From assembly GCF_028372415.1 (NCBI RefSeq), contig NC_092878.1, positions 26,704,903-26,768,902 of the forward strand: a stretch of DNA of 64,000 nt, in the 5' to 3' direction. The notes under the pieces are model-generated. The model had not been told where the DNA came from. It worked only from the letters and a program-made list of their open reading frames with translations, and did not search any database. This document shows, piece after piece, positions 9,690-20,500 of the stretch. The translations under genes and the position numbers were made by a program. The DNA comes from Notamacropus eugenii (Eukaryota; Chordata; Mammalia; Diprotodontia; Macropodidae). Within the stretch, counting starts at the first letter, position 1. Each line of letters starts with the position of its first letter.

Positions 9690-12487
9690 ACTGGGGGGGT
9701 GGAGCCAAGATGGTGGAGTAGAAAGACACACATACGCTAGCTCCGAACCCACAGCCCATAAAATATCTGTAAAAAAGAACTCCCAACAAATCCTGGAGCT
9801 GCAGAAGCCACAGAACAACAGAGCAGACGAGATTTCTGTTCCAGAGAGCCCTGCAAACCTCTCACAAAAGGTCCGTGGTGCTGCAGACCCAGAGCAGAGC
9901 CCAGCCCTGCCTTGGCCACACGGCACCCAAGAGGAGCAGATCCGAGCAGGCTTCAGGGATGGAATCTCCAGCGGCCGCGCGGGTCCTTCCACCCATGGTC
10001 CCCAAAGGTTGGTGAGAGGGTCTTCTTGGCTTGCCGAGAAGGGAGTGGGGTGCCCCCATAACTCAGGCCCCCGCGGGAGGCAGCAGTGGAGGCGGCAGCA
10101 GACTGGGGCTCCCCAAGCAGGCAGGAGCCTGGATCCATTGTTGAAAGTCTCTGCATAAACCCCCTGAGGGAACTGCGCCCGTGAGGCAGCACTGCCCCCA
10201 CCTGAGCACCTAAACTTAATCTCACACTGAATAGCAGCCCCACCCCTGCCAAAGCCCTGAGGCTGAGAAGCAGCATTAGAATCTCAGACCCCAAGCTCTG
10301 GCTGGGAGGATCAGGAGGCGAGGTGAGTGTGAGGAGAATATTCAGAGGTCAAGTCACTGGCTGGGAAAATGTCCAGAAAAGGGAAAAAAAATAAGACTAT
10401 AGAAGGTTACTTCCTTGGTGAACAGGTATTCCTCCCTTCCTTTCTGATGAGGAAGAACAATGCTTACCATCAGGGAAAGACACAGAAGTCAAGGCTTCTG
10501 TATCCCAGCCCACCCAATGGGCTCAGGCCATGGAAGAGCTCAAAAAGGATTTTGAAATCAAGTAAGAGAGGTGGAGGAAAAGCTGGGAAGAGAAATGAGA
10601 GATATGCAAGTAAAGAATGAAAAACAAGTAAACACCCTGCTAAAGGAGACCCAAAAAAATGCTGAAGAAAATAACACCTTTAAAAATAGGCTAACTCAAT
10701 AGGCAAAAGAGGTTCAAAAAGCCAATGAGGAGAAGAATGCTTTCAAAAGCAGAATTAGCCAAATGGAAAAGGAAGTTCAAAAGCTCACTGAAGAAAATAG
10801 TTCTTTCAAAATTAGAATGGAACAGATGGAGGCTAATGACTTTATGAGAAACCAAGAAATCACAAAACAAAACCAAAGAATGAAAAAATGGAAGATAATG
10901 TGAAATATCTCATTGGAAAAACAACTGACCTGGAAAATAGATCCAGGAGAGACAATTTAAAAATTATGGGCCTACCTGAAAGCCATGATCAAAAAAAAGA
11001 GCCTAGACATCATCTTCCATGAAATTATCAAGGAAAACTGCCCTGAGATTCTAGAACCAGAGGGCAAAATAAATATTCAAGGAATCCACAGATCACTGCC
11101 TGAAAGAGATCCAAAAAGAGAAACTCCTAGGAACATTGTGGCCAAATTCCAGAGCTCCCAGGTCAAGGTGAAAATATTGCAAGCAGCTAGAAAGAAACAA
11201 TTCAAGTATTGTGGAAATACAATCAGGATAACACAAGATCTAGCAGCTTCTACATTAAGGGATTGAAAGGCATGGAATATGATATTCCAGAAGTCAAAGG
11301 AACTAGGATTAAAACCAAGAATCACCTACCCAGCAAAACTGAGTATAATACTTCAGGGGAAAAAATTGGTCTTTCAATGAAATAGAGGACTTTCAAGCAT
11401 TCTTGATGAAAAGACCAGAGCTGAAAAGAAAATTTGACTTTCAAACACAAGAATGAAAAGAAGCATGAAAAGGTAAACAGCAAAGAGAAGTCATAAGGGA
11501 CTTACTAAAGTTGAACTGTTACATTCCTACATGGAAAGACAATATTTGTAACTCTTGAAACTATTCAGTATCTGGGTACTGGGTGGGATTACACACACAC
11601 ACACACGCACACACACATGCACACACACACGCACACACACATAGAGACAGAGTGCACAGAGTGAATTGAAGAGGATGGGATCATATCTTAAAAAAATGAA
11701 ATCAAGCAGTGAGAGAGAAATATATTGGGAGGAGAAAGGGAGAAATGGAATGGGGCAAATTATCTCTCATAAAAGAGGCAAGCAAAAGACTTATTAGTGG
11801 AGGGAAAAAGAGGGGAGGTGAGAGAAAAACATGAAGTTTACTCTCATCACATTTGACTAAAGAAAGGAATAAAATGCACACTCATTTTGGTATGAAAACC
11901 TATCTTACAATACAGGAAAGTGGGGGAGAAGGGGATAAGCAGGGTCGGGGGGAGGATGGAAGGGAGGGCATGGGGAGGAGGGAGCAATTTGAGGTTGACA
12001 CTCATGGGAAAGGACAGGATCAAAAGAGAGAATAGAGGTAATGGGGGACAGGATAGGATGGAGGGAAATATAGTTAGTCTTATACAACACAACTATTATG
12101 AAAGTCATTTGCAAAACTACACAGATTTGGCCTATATTGAATTGCTTGCCTTCCAAAGGGAAGCGGTGGGGAGGGAGGGAGGAAGAGAAGTTGGAACTCA
12201 AAGTTTTGGGAACAACTGTCGAGTACTGTTCTTGCCACTAGGAAATAAGAAATACAGGTAAAGGGGTATAGAAAGTTATTTGGCCCTACAGGACAAAAGA
12301 GAAGATGGAGACAAGGGCAGAGAGGGATGATAGAAAAGAGAGCAGATTGGTGATAGGGGCAATTAGAATGCTCGGTGTTTTGGGGTGGGGGGAGGGGACA
12401 AATGGGGAGAAAATTTGGAACCCAAAATTTTGTGAAAATGAATGTTAAAAGTTAAATAAATAAATAAATAATAAAATAAAATAAAAT
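9690..12487 (+). mobile_element. HAL1 (ORF1-only L1 relative), copy 2
   Basis: The 5' end reads gggggggtggagccaagatgg. A CpG-bearing 5' UTR runs to 10368, and ORF1 starts at the ATG at 10369 (MSRKGKKNKTIEGYFLGE) but is broken by frame losses. A long purine-rich 3' region follows with a CA microsatellite (11591-11642), ending in an aaataaataaata-type tail. No ORF2 sequence lies between ORF1 and the tail. The TSD aaattttgagt (9679-9689 and 12489-12499) shows it landed in L1 fragment B. Confidence 0.85.
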
Positions 12488-13575
12488 AAAATTTTGAGTT
12501 CCAAATTTTCTCCCTCCTTCCCTCACTTTCCCCCTCCCTGAGACAGTAAGCAGTTTGATCAAGGTTATAAATGTGCAATTGTGCAAAACATATTTCCATA
12601 TCAGTCAAAAGAAGACAGTACCAAAGGGGGAAAAATCCACAAAAAAAAAATATGCTTTGATCTACATTCATGTTCCATCAGTCAAACTGGGAGGGAAAGA
12701 GAAACTGTTACTATTGATAATCACTTTAAGCCAGCCATTAAGTGGAGCTTGGGCAGGAACCTATTGTCCAACCTATGGCCTTCAGAGTGCACTGGATTTA
12801 AGGTTTTGGGAACAGGAAGGAAGGAAGGAAGGAAGGAAGGAAGGAAGGAAGGAAGGAAGGAAGGAAGGAAGGAAGGAAGGAAGGAAGGAAGGAAGGAAGG
12901 AAGGACAAACAGAACAAAACAGCAATACTCCATCTGCACTTTCTCTGGAACTGAAGCGTATTTTTCATCAGGAGTCCTTTGGCATTGTCTTGGATCATTA
13001 TATGGCTGAGGATAGTTGTCATTCACAGTGGATCATCATACAATGTTGCTGTTACTTTGTGCAATGCTCTCCTGGTTCTTCTCACTTCTCTTTGCATCAG
13101 TTCTCTAAGTTTTTCCAGGTTTTTCTGAAATCAGCCTGCTCATCATTTCTTATGACACAGTAGTATTCCATTACAAGCATATACCACAACTTGCTCTGCC
13201 ATTCCCCAATGGATGGGCATCCCTTCAATTTCCATTTGAATTTCAATTCTTTGCCATTCCAAAAAAAAGCTGCTATAAATATTTTTGTGCCTATAAGTCC
13301 TTTTTCCCCATTTTCTTTGTCCTCTTGGTAGCCGGTTCAAAGAGTATGCAGTTTGATAGCCCTCTGGACATGGTTCCAAACTGCTCTGCAGAATGGTTGG
13401 ACCAGCTCAGTTTCACTAACAGTGCATTAGAGTACTTATATTTCCACATCCTTTCCATTAACTGTCTTTTAAGTGAACTAGTTCCCCACTCCATTCCTTT
13501 GAAGAGTGACAGATCTATGGATATGCCATACGTTTTCAGACTTTTCCAATATATCGATAAATCTTTTTTTCTTTT
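12488..13575 (-). mobile_element. L1 fragment B, main part (minus strand)
   Basis: Resumes at 'attttgagttccaaatttt' and runs through the reverse-complement L1 landmarks to 'cttttccaatatatcgataa'. A (GGAA)n microsatellite sits inside it. Like fragment A, it leaves the usual ORF2 sequence near 13440 for a roughly 110-bp stretch and then ends, suggesting a shared subfamily boundary. Confidence 0.8.
12815..12904 (+). repeat. (GGAA)n microsatellite, about 22 units
   Basis: Ninety bases of uninterrupted GGAA inside L1 fragment B. It creates the longest artificial open frames of the area (runs of Gly-Arg-Lys-Glu), which are not genes. Confidence 0.95.
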
Positions 13576-13930
13576 CTTTAAAAATATTATTGTTAAAGTG
13601 AACTGATTTAGGGCCCAAATAGCTAACTTTCCTTTCATTTTAGTTAATAAGTGAATTAGTATATTTAAATGCAAATAAAACGTAAAAGGTTTTTTCCCTA
13701 AAAAATAAAATAAAAATATTATTTGTTGTAATAGGTGGAATACTAGGAGAAATAAATATGTTTAAAAAAAAAAGGTATCAGAGGGGGCGGAGCCAAGATG
13801 GCGGAGTAGAAAGATGCACATACACATAGCTCCGAACCCACAACCCACAGAACGGCTAGAGGGGAGCAACCCATGGTGAATTCTGCACCCAGACGCCACG
13901 GAATATTGGAGCGAGGGAGATTTCTGTTCC

Positions 13931-14248
13931 GGAGAGACCTGCAAACCTCTCGCGGGGGGGTCCTTCGCGCTGTGGACTGGGCACCGGGACTGGGAGCTGA
14001 GTGCAGCCCTGCAGCGGCCGCGACACCATGAGGAGGAGATCTGAACGGGCTACGGGGACAAGATATCCTGCGGCCACGAGGGTCCCTCCACCCACAGAGG
14101 GACCTGCAAACCTCTCACAAAAGGTCCGTCGCGCTGCAGACGCGGAGCCCAGCCCGGACCTGCGGCGGCCGCGGCTCCGAGAGGTACAGATCCGAGCAGG
14201 CTTTAGGGACGGGATCTCCAGTGGCGGCACAAGCCCCCCCACCCACAG
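13931..14248 (+). repeat. Tandem duplication in the HAL1 copy 3 5' UTR
   Basis: Unit 1 (13931-14097) and unit 2 (14098-14248) both run from 'gacctgcaaacctctc' through a GGCGGCCGCG-type segment and 'gggatctcc/agatatcctg' to 'ccacccacag'. HAL1 copy 2 has this block once (about 9845-10000). The units differ at many sites, so the duplication probably predates this insertion. Confidence 0.75.
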
Positions 14249-14623
14249 GTGACGAGGGTCGGTGGGAGAGTCTCTTTGGCGGGTCGAGAGGGGAGTGGGG
14301 TGCCCCCATGGCTCGGCCCCCCCCCCGGGAGATAGAAGCTGAGAGGCGGCTGCAGACAGGGGCTCCCCAAGCGGGCGGGAGCCTGGATCCATTGTGGAAG
14401 GTCTGTGCATAAACCCCCTGAGGGAACTGGGCCTGAGAGGCGGCCCTGCCCCAACCTCAGCACCTGAACTTAATCTCACACTGAATAGCAGCCCTGCCCC
14501 CGCCAAAAGCCCTAAGGCTGGAAGCAGCATTTGAATCTCAGTCCCCAAACGCTGGCTGGGAGGATCAGGGGGCGAGGTGGGTGTGAGGAGAATATTCAGA
14601 GGTCAAGCCACTGGTTGGGGAGA

Positions 14624-15712
14624 ATGCCCAGAAAAGGGAAAACAAATAAAACTATTGAAGGGTACTTTCTCGGAGAAAAGATACCTCCTCCCTTCCTTTC
14701 TGACGAGGAAGAACAATGCTTACCATCAGGCAAAGACACAGAAATCAAGGATTCTGTGTCCCAGCCCACCCAATGGGCTCAGGCCATGGAAGAACTCAAA
14801 AAGAATTTTGAAAGTCAAGTTAGAGAGGTGGAGGAAAAACTGGGAAGAGAAATGAGAGGGATGAAAGAGAAGCATGAAAGGCAGATCAGCTCCCTGCTAA
14901 AGGAGAACCAAAAAAATGTTGAAGAAATTAACACCTTGAAAACTAGCCTAACTCAATTGGCAAAAGAGGTTCAAAAGGCCAATGAGGAGAAAAATGCTTT
15001 CAAAAGCAGAATTAGCCAAATGGAAAAGGAGATTCAAAAGCTCACTGAAGAAAATAGATCTTTCAAAACTGGAATGGTACAGATGGACGCTAAGGACTTT
15101 ATGAGAAAGACAGATATCACAGAACATAGCGTGAAGATTCGAAAAATGGAAGATAACGTGAAATATCTTATTGGAAAAGCAACTGACCTGGAAAATAGAA
15201 TCAGGAGAGACAATGTAAAAATTCTGGGACTACCTGAAAACCATGATCAAGAGAAGAGCCTAGACATCATCTTCCATGAAATTATCAAGGAAAACTGCCC
15301 TGAGATTCTAGAACCAGAGGGCAAAATAAATATTCAAGGAATCCGCAGAACACCGCATGAAAGAGATCCAAAAAGAGAAACTCCTAGGAACATTGTGGCC
15401 AAATTCCAGAACTCCCAGGTGAAAGAGAAAATATTGCAAGCAGCTAGAAAGAAACAATTCAAGTATTGTGGAAATACAATCAGGATAGCACAAGATCTGG
15501 CACCCTCTACATTGAGGGATAGAAGGGAATGGAATAGGATATTCCAGAAGTCAAAGGAACTAGGACTAAAACCAAGAATCACCTACCCAGCAAAACTGAG
15601 TATAATACTTCAGGGGAAAAAATGGTCTTTCAATGAAACAGAGGATTTTCAAATTTTCTTGATGAAAAGAGCAGAGCTGGAAAGAAAATTTGACTTTCTA
15701 ACACAAGAATGA
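14624..15712 (+). CDS. LINE ORF1 protein of HAL1 copy 3, intact, 362 aa
   Basis: Nucleic-acid-binding chaperone of the L1 ORF1p family, which in active elements coats its own RNA in cytoplasmic particles. The start is taken at MPRKGKTNKTIEGYFLGEK because the homologous ORF in copy 2 also starts there; an in-frame upstream ATG at 14531 is possible. Residues about 45-170 are a long Lys/Glu-rich heptad region (coiled coil, trimerisation). The centre has 'KILGLPENHDQEKSLD' (RRM-like), and the C-terminal domain has 'PRNIVAKF', 'RKKQFKYCGNTIRI' and 'RITYPAKLSIIL'. No stop interrupts it, unlike the other copies. No ORF2 follows, so mobilisation would have needed an L1 in trans. Confidence 0.85.
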   Translation: MPRKGKTNKTIEGYFLGEKIPPPFLSDEEEQCLPSGKDTEIKDSVSQPTQWAQAMEELKKNFESQVREVEEKLGREMRGMKEKHERQISSLLKENQKNVEEINTLKTSLTQLAKEVQKANEEKNAFKSRISQMEKEIQKLTEENRSFKTGMVQMDAKDFMRKTDITEHSVKIRKMEDNVKYLIGKATDLENRIRRDNVKILGLPENHDQEKSLDIIFHEIIKENCPEILEPEGKINIQGIRRTPHERDPKRETPRNIVAKFQNSQVKEKILQAARKKQFKYCGNTIRIAQDLAPSTLRDRREWNRIFQKSKELGLKPRITYPAKLSIILQGKKWSFNETEDFQIFLMKRAELERKFDFLTQE

Positions 15713-16724
15713 AGAGAACCATGAAAAGGTGAACAGCAAAGAGAAGTCATAAGGGACTTACTAAAGTTGAACTGTTTACATTCCTACATGGAAAGACAAT
15801 ATTTGTAACTCTTGAAACATTTCAGTATCTGGGTACTGGGTGGGAGTACACACACACACACATGCACACACGCACACATACATAGAGACAGAGTGCACAG
15901 AGTGAATTGAAGAGGATGGGATCATATATTAAAAAAAAAATGAAATCAAGCAGTGAGAGAGAAATATTGGGAGGAGAAAGGGAGAAGTTATATGGGGCAA
16001 ATTATCTCTCACAAAAGAGGCAAGCAAAAGACTTATTAGTGGTTGGATAAAGAGGGGAGGCAAGAGAAAAACATGAGGTCTACTCTCATCACATTCCACT
16101 AAAGGAAAGAATATAATGCACACTCATTTTGATAGGAAAACCTATCTCATAATACAGGAGAGTGGGGGACAGGGGCAGAAGCAGGGTGGGGGGGAGGATG
16201 GAGGGGAGGGCATGGGGAGGAGAATGCAATCCGAGGTCGACACTCATGGGGAGGGAAAGGATCATAAGAGAATAGAAGTAATGGGGGTCAGGATAGGATG
16301 GAGGGAAATATAATTAGTCCTATACAACACAACTAGTATGGAAATCTTTTGCAAAACTACACAGATTTGGCCTATATTGAATTGCCTGTCTTCTAAGGGG
16401 AAGGGGTGGGGAGGGAGGGAGCTAAAGAAGTGGGAACTCAAAGTGTTAGGATCAACTGTAATGTTCTTACCACTGGGAAATAAGAAATACAGGTTAAGGG
16501 GTGAAGAAAGCTATCTGGCCCTACAGGACAAAAGAGAAGACGGAGACGAGAGAGCAGATTGGTCACAGGGGCAATTAGAATGCTTGGGTTTGGGGGAGGG
16601 AGGGGATAAAAGGGGAGAAAATTTGTAACCCAAAATGTTGTGAAAATAAATGTTAAAAGTTAAATAAAAAAAAAAATTATGAAGCAGATGTTACAAAAAA
16701 AAAAAAGGTATCACTTTTTAGAGT

Positions 16725-16994
16725 CAACTCGCTGTGGGGGGTCTCCGAGGCCACAACAGGACCCTGCAATTACAACTCGCCAGGAGGGCTCCTCACCCCG
16801 CCCGCCCAGTTCTTGTCCATTTCCTCCGTCCCTCCCTTAATTGGCGCGCTGACTCTTACGTCTCCGCTCCTGCGACGGCTTTCTTCGCGGCCTCCGCAGT
16901 CGGCCGCCCTGATTGGCTGCTGTCTGCTTTGCGTCATCTTCGGGCGCCGCTAGAGAGCAGGCGTCTCCCCACGTGGGGGAGCGGTGCCCGGGCT
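16725..16994 (+). promoter_or_regulatory. RPUSD2: RPUSD2 promoter / CpG island start
   Basis: GC-rich and CpG-rich sequence begins directly after the HAL1 TSD. Visible candidates are an inverted CCAAT box (gattggctg, 16911-16919), a second attgg-type site at about 16840, a tgcgtcatc CRE/AP-1-like site (16930-16938), and an E-box in a palindromic setting, ctccccacgtgggggag (16965-16981). There is no TATA box at an expected position. The transcription start cannot be placed exactly. Confidence 0.7.
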
Positions 16995-17549
16995 ATGTGG
17001 CTGGGAAGTTCCGGGACTCCCGCCTGCCTGTCTGCCGCCGCTCGCTCTGCCCTGCGGAGCTTCACCTTTGCCAGGCTCCCGGGCAGCTCTCGCGGCTGCA
17101 GGCCGAGGATGGCGAGCGGTGGGTGCGAGGCTCCTGAAGCGAAGGACGGAGGCCCCGGCTGCTCGGCAGAGCCGCGGCTTCAGGCCCCGGGCCGGGAGGA
17201 GAAGCGGGCCCCGGCCCCGGCCCCCACCTCGGGCGGGCGGAAGAAGCGGCGGGGCCAGGCCGCGGAGCGCCTGGTGCCGCCCCCGAAGAAGCGGCGGCCC
17301 GGCGTCAGCTTCAGCGAGCAGCACTTCGCCGAGACCAGCTATTACTTCGAGGGCGGGCTGCGCAAGGTGCGGCCCTACTACTTCGACTTCCAGACCTACT
17401 GCAAGGGCCGCTGGGTGGGCCGCAGCCTGCTCCACGTCTACAGCACCGAGTTCCGCGCCCACCCGCTCTCCTACTACGAGGCGGCCGCCAGGATCGGCCG
17501 CCTGCGCCTCAACGAGCAGCCTGTGCGAGACCTCGGCGTCGTTCTTAAG
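16995..17549 (+). CDS. RPUSD2: RPUSD2 coding exon 1
   Basis: Codons 1-185, from MWLGSSG to GVVLK, ending aag|gtgggg. The start is chosen because the human protein also begins MWL. The open frame extends upstream without a stop to 16734, but that part has no resemblance to the human protein. A second in-frame ATG at 17109 (Met39, MASGG) has A at -3 and G at +4, better than the first ATG. The GC-rich exon is inside the CpG island. Confidence 0.93.
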
Positions 17550-20500
17550 GTGGGGCCCCCGGGAGATGGGGGGGACTCCGGGACCGAGGCAGACGGCTTG
17601 CCTTCCTGGAGCTCCCCCTCGAGATCTCCGTGGCGTGCGTGCCGCTGGCGCCGGGGCGTGGAGCGCTCAGGAAGACCTGAGTGCAAATCCAGCTGCAGAC
17701 AGTGTGTCCCCTGAACCTCTCAGCCTCCCTTTCCCCATCCGTATGATGGGGATAGTTATAGCACCGACCCCCAGAGTTGTGGCTGTGAGGACAAAATGAG
17801 ACAACGTTGGCCAAGCGCTATAGGCAGACCCTAGCTGTTATTATTTTTATCCTTATATACTTCTCCTGTTTCCATGGGAACGTGTCTTTGTTCTCATTAT
17901 ATGGCAAGCGTTGTAAGAACTTCTGCCTTCTTGTTATTAATTAGCAGGAGCAGTTTGTCTGCTTAATTGGGTTAGGGAAGTAGACTAACTGGTGAAGTAG
18001 GTAACTTGACCTCTTGGAGAGCACTGCTCCATAAATGGGTTTCACAGACACCCAAAGAACAAATATGGACAGATTGGCACCGTTTTCCTAGTTCTTTTTT
18101 TGGATCCTGTTTTCCAGTCAAATCGTGAAGCTTGGGATGCCATGTTGTAATAATGAAGACCAAATTAATGCTAACTGTAGTTGGAAGATGTCCTCATGGT
18201 GCTTACATGACAATTTCTTGCCAACAAACCCTAGCATCATGCTGGTACCCAGTAATAACCTTTCCCTAAGTGTTTAAGTAAGATCAGTTATTCTTAACCT
18301 CTGTACCATTTGACACCGTGGAACATCCACTCGTTCACACTAATCACCTGGTTTCCACTATGCTACTATCTCCTGGCTCACTCCTTTCTGTCCATTCTTT
18401 TGAGGTCTCTTTATTCTAAACCCGTCCCTTAAGAGTGGGTGGGTATATCCCAGTCTCTGTCCTCAGGTTCTCTTATCTTCATTCCGTGATTTTATCCTCC
18501 TCCTGACGATCTGTTTTATTCCATTGGCTTCGATTTCAATCTCTGTATGAAAGAATCCTGTATCTGTGTTTCCACATGACCTCCAGTCCTTGCTGGGTAT
18601 ATTCACTTCCATCTCGTGCTAACACTTTAAATGCAACACCCCCAGGTGAAGTTATTTTATCTGTCACTCTTCTCCTAAACTTGCTTTTCCTTCAAATTTC
18701 CCTGTTTGTCATCAGTACAACCAGTAATGTAGGCTCAACGTGTCAGTCATCTTAAATTTTAACTTCTTTCTTACCTCCTACATCTAATTAGTCAGGTTTT
18801 ATTGATTTTATCACTAACATCTATCCTTTCTTTTCTGCTCCTATCTTATTAGCACCAATGAGTTAATAGATACCTCCAGTCTCTCCTTTACATCAGTGCC
18901 AAAGTAATTTTCCTAATACGCAGGTCTGATGCTGCTCAAAGACCTTTAATAGCTTCCCATCATCTACAGGAAAAGATATGAACTCCTTTTTCCTGGCATA
19001 TAAGGCTTTCATGATCTGCCTCCCAAGTTTTATTTCACATTATTTCCCTTTCATGTGTACTATACCATTAGCTACTTTTTCTCTCTCTCTACATTGACAC
19101 ACAATATCCTCTTGCCTGAAATGGCTTCTTATATCTACCTGTTAAAATGCTTTCCCTTCTTCATGGACCAGTTCAGATGCTGCTCTCCCTTCCATGAAGC
19201 CTTCCCTGACATCCCCAACTAGGAGTGATCCTCTACCTTCTAGACTTCTCTGTTCTCCTGTATACTTGTCACTGATGCCTTTTACTGTAACTTTCTGTAC
19301 ATCTCATCACTTTAACTAGGTTGTAAATTCCTTGAGTACAAGAAGGTACCACAGACATGTACTACCTCTGTGACCTCGGCTGACTCCCTTCATCTTTAGT
19401 GTCCTCACCTGTAAAAATGAAAGGGTTGGACTCTAATGTCTTCTACCTTCTAATGTCATTCTGACCCTAACTCCGTCTATGGTCCTTTCTCCTGAACAGT
19501 AGTGTCTGTTCTGGCATCCCTACTGCTCTGCTCCTTTACCACCTGGATTAGGTGCATGTTTGCCTGACACTGAGTTGACTCAAAGGCATGTATGTCTCCG
19601 GCAGGACAATGACTTCCTGCGGAACACAGTCCACCGACATGAGCCCCCTGTGACAGCAGAACCCATCCGCCTGCTGGCCGAGGATGACGAAGTCGTGGTG
19701 GTGGATAAGCCCTCCTCCATGCCTGTTCACCCTTGTGGTCGCTTCCGCCACAACACTGTTATCTTCGTCCTGGGCAAGGAACACCAGCTTAAGGAGCTGC
19801 ATCCGTTGCATAGGCTGGACCGACTCACCTCGGGGGTGCTCATGTTTGCCAAGACGGCTGCTGTATCTGAGCGGATCCATGAGCAAGTTAGAGATCGCCA
19901 GGTACGGTGAGACAGGCAGCCAGGGGCCTTTCTACTTGTACTGTTCTCAAAGGCTGATTGCAGCTTGAGCCCACAGATGCTCAGTATTGGGAAGGGGACC
20001 ATTGAATTCTAAATCTCAAAGGGCTTCTCAAATCATCTGGTCAAGGTCAGGCCCTGAAAACCTTGATGTTGTATGTTGTTTTCTGAGGGCTCAGAAATAG
20101 AGATCATAGGCTCATAAAGATTTAGAGTTTGAAAAGACCTAAGAAGTCATCCATTTAACTCCTGATTTTACAAATGAGGAAACTCTTAAGAGTATAGCGA
20201 ATTGCCCACCATCATGCAGTAAGAAATAGCGGCCTACATAACCTTCTTTGGTAGCCTGTTCGTCTGAACTGAATGCTATTTCATTATAATGACCAAGTTT
20301 GGCCCCAGAAAATGAGATGAGAAAATGCACCTCTTTCCCTTCTTTGCGAAGGTGGGGAACTGTGGGTGTGAACATTGCATATACTGTCCGAGTCAGCTGA
20401 TAGGTTGCTGAATTTTGTTGACATACTTGTTTTTCCTCTTTTTCTTCATTATGAAGTAACAAATGTTACAGATGTTTTGCTTGGTGGATAATGACAGTAG

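Larger units (their letters stand above)
13781..16694 (+). mobile_element. HAL1 (ORF1-only L1 relative), copy 3, youngest, intact ORF1
   Basis: Complete insertion starting gagggggcggagccaagatgg, with a CpG-rich 5' UTR (13781-14623), an intact ORF1 (14624-15712) and a purine-rich 3' region with a CA microsatellite (about 15848-15892) ending near 16664. There is no ORF2. The TSD aaaaaaaaaaggtatca flanks it (13764-13780 and 16697-16713). After the first A-run (16666-16676) come 18 nt, ttatgaagcagatgttac, and a second A-run, as in a 3' transduction. It ends about 300 bp before the RPUSD2 start codon, in the same orientation. Confidence 0.88.

Noticed and set aside
12555-13163. 202-aa and 142-aa open frames with repeated Gly-Arg-Lys-Glu
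   Set aside because: They are created by the (GGAA)n microsatellite inside an antisense L1; no gene.
13856-14548. 230-aa minus-strand open frame
   Set aside because: Lies in the GC-rich HAL1 5' UTR, where stops are rare; no recognisable protein.
16950-17462. 170-aa minus-strand open frame, and a second plus frame of 271 aa at 16984-17799
   Set aside because: Shadows of the GC-rich RPUSD2 exon 1; the 16995 frame is the one that matches human.
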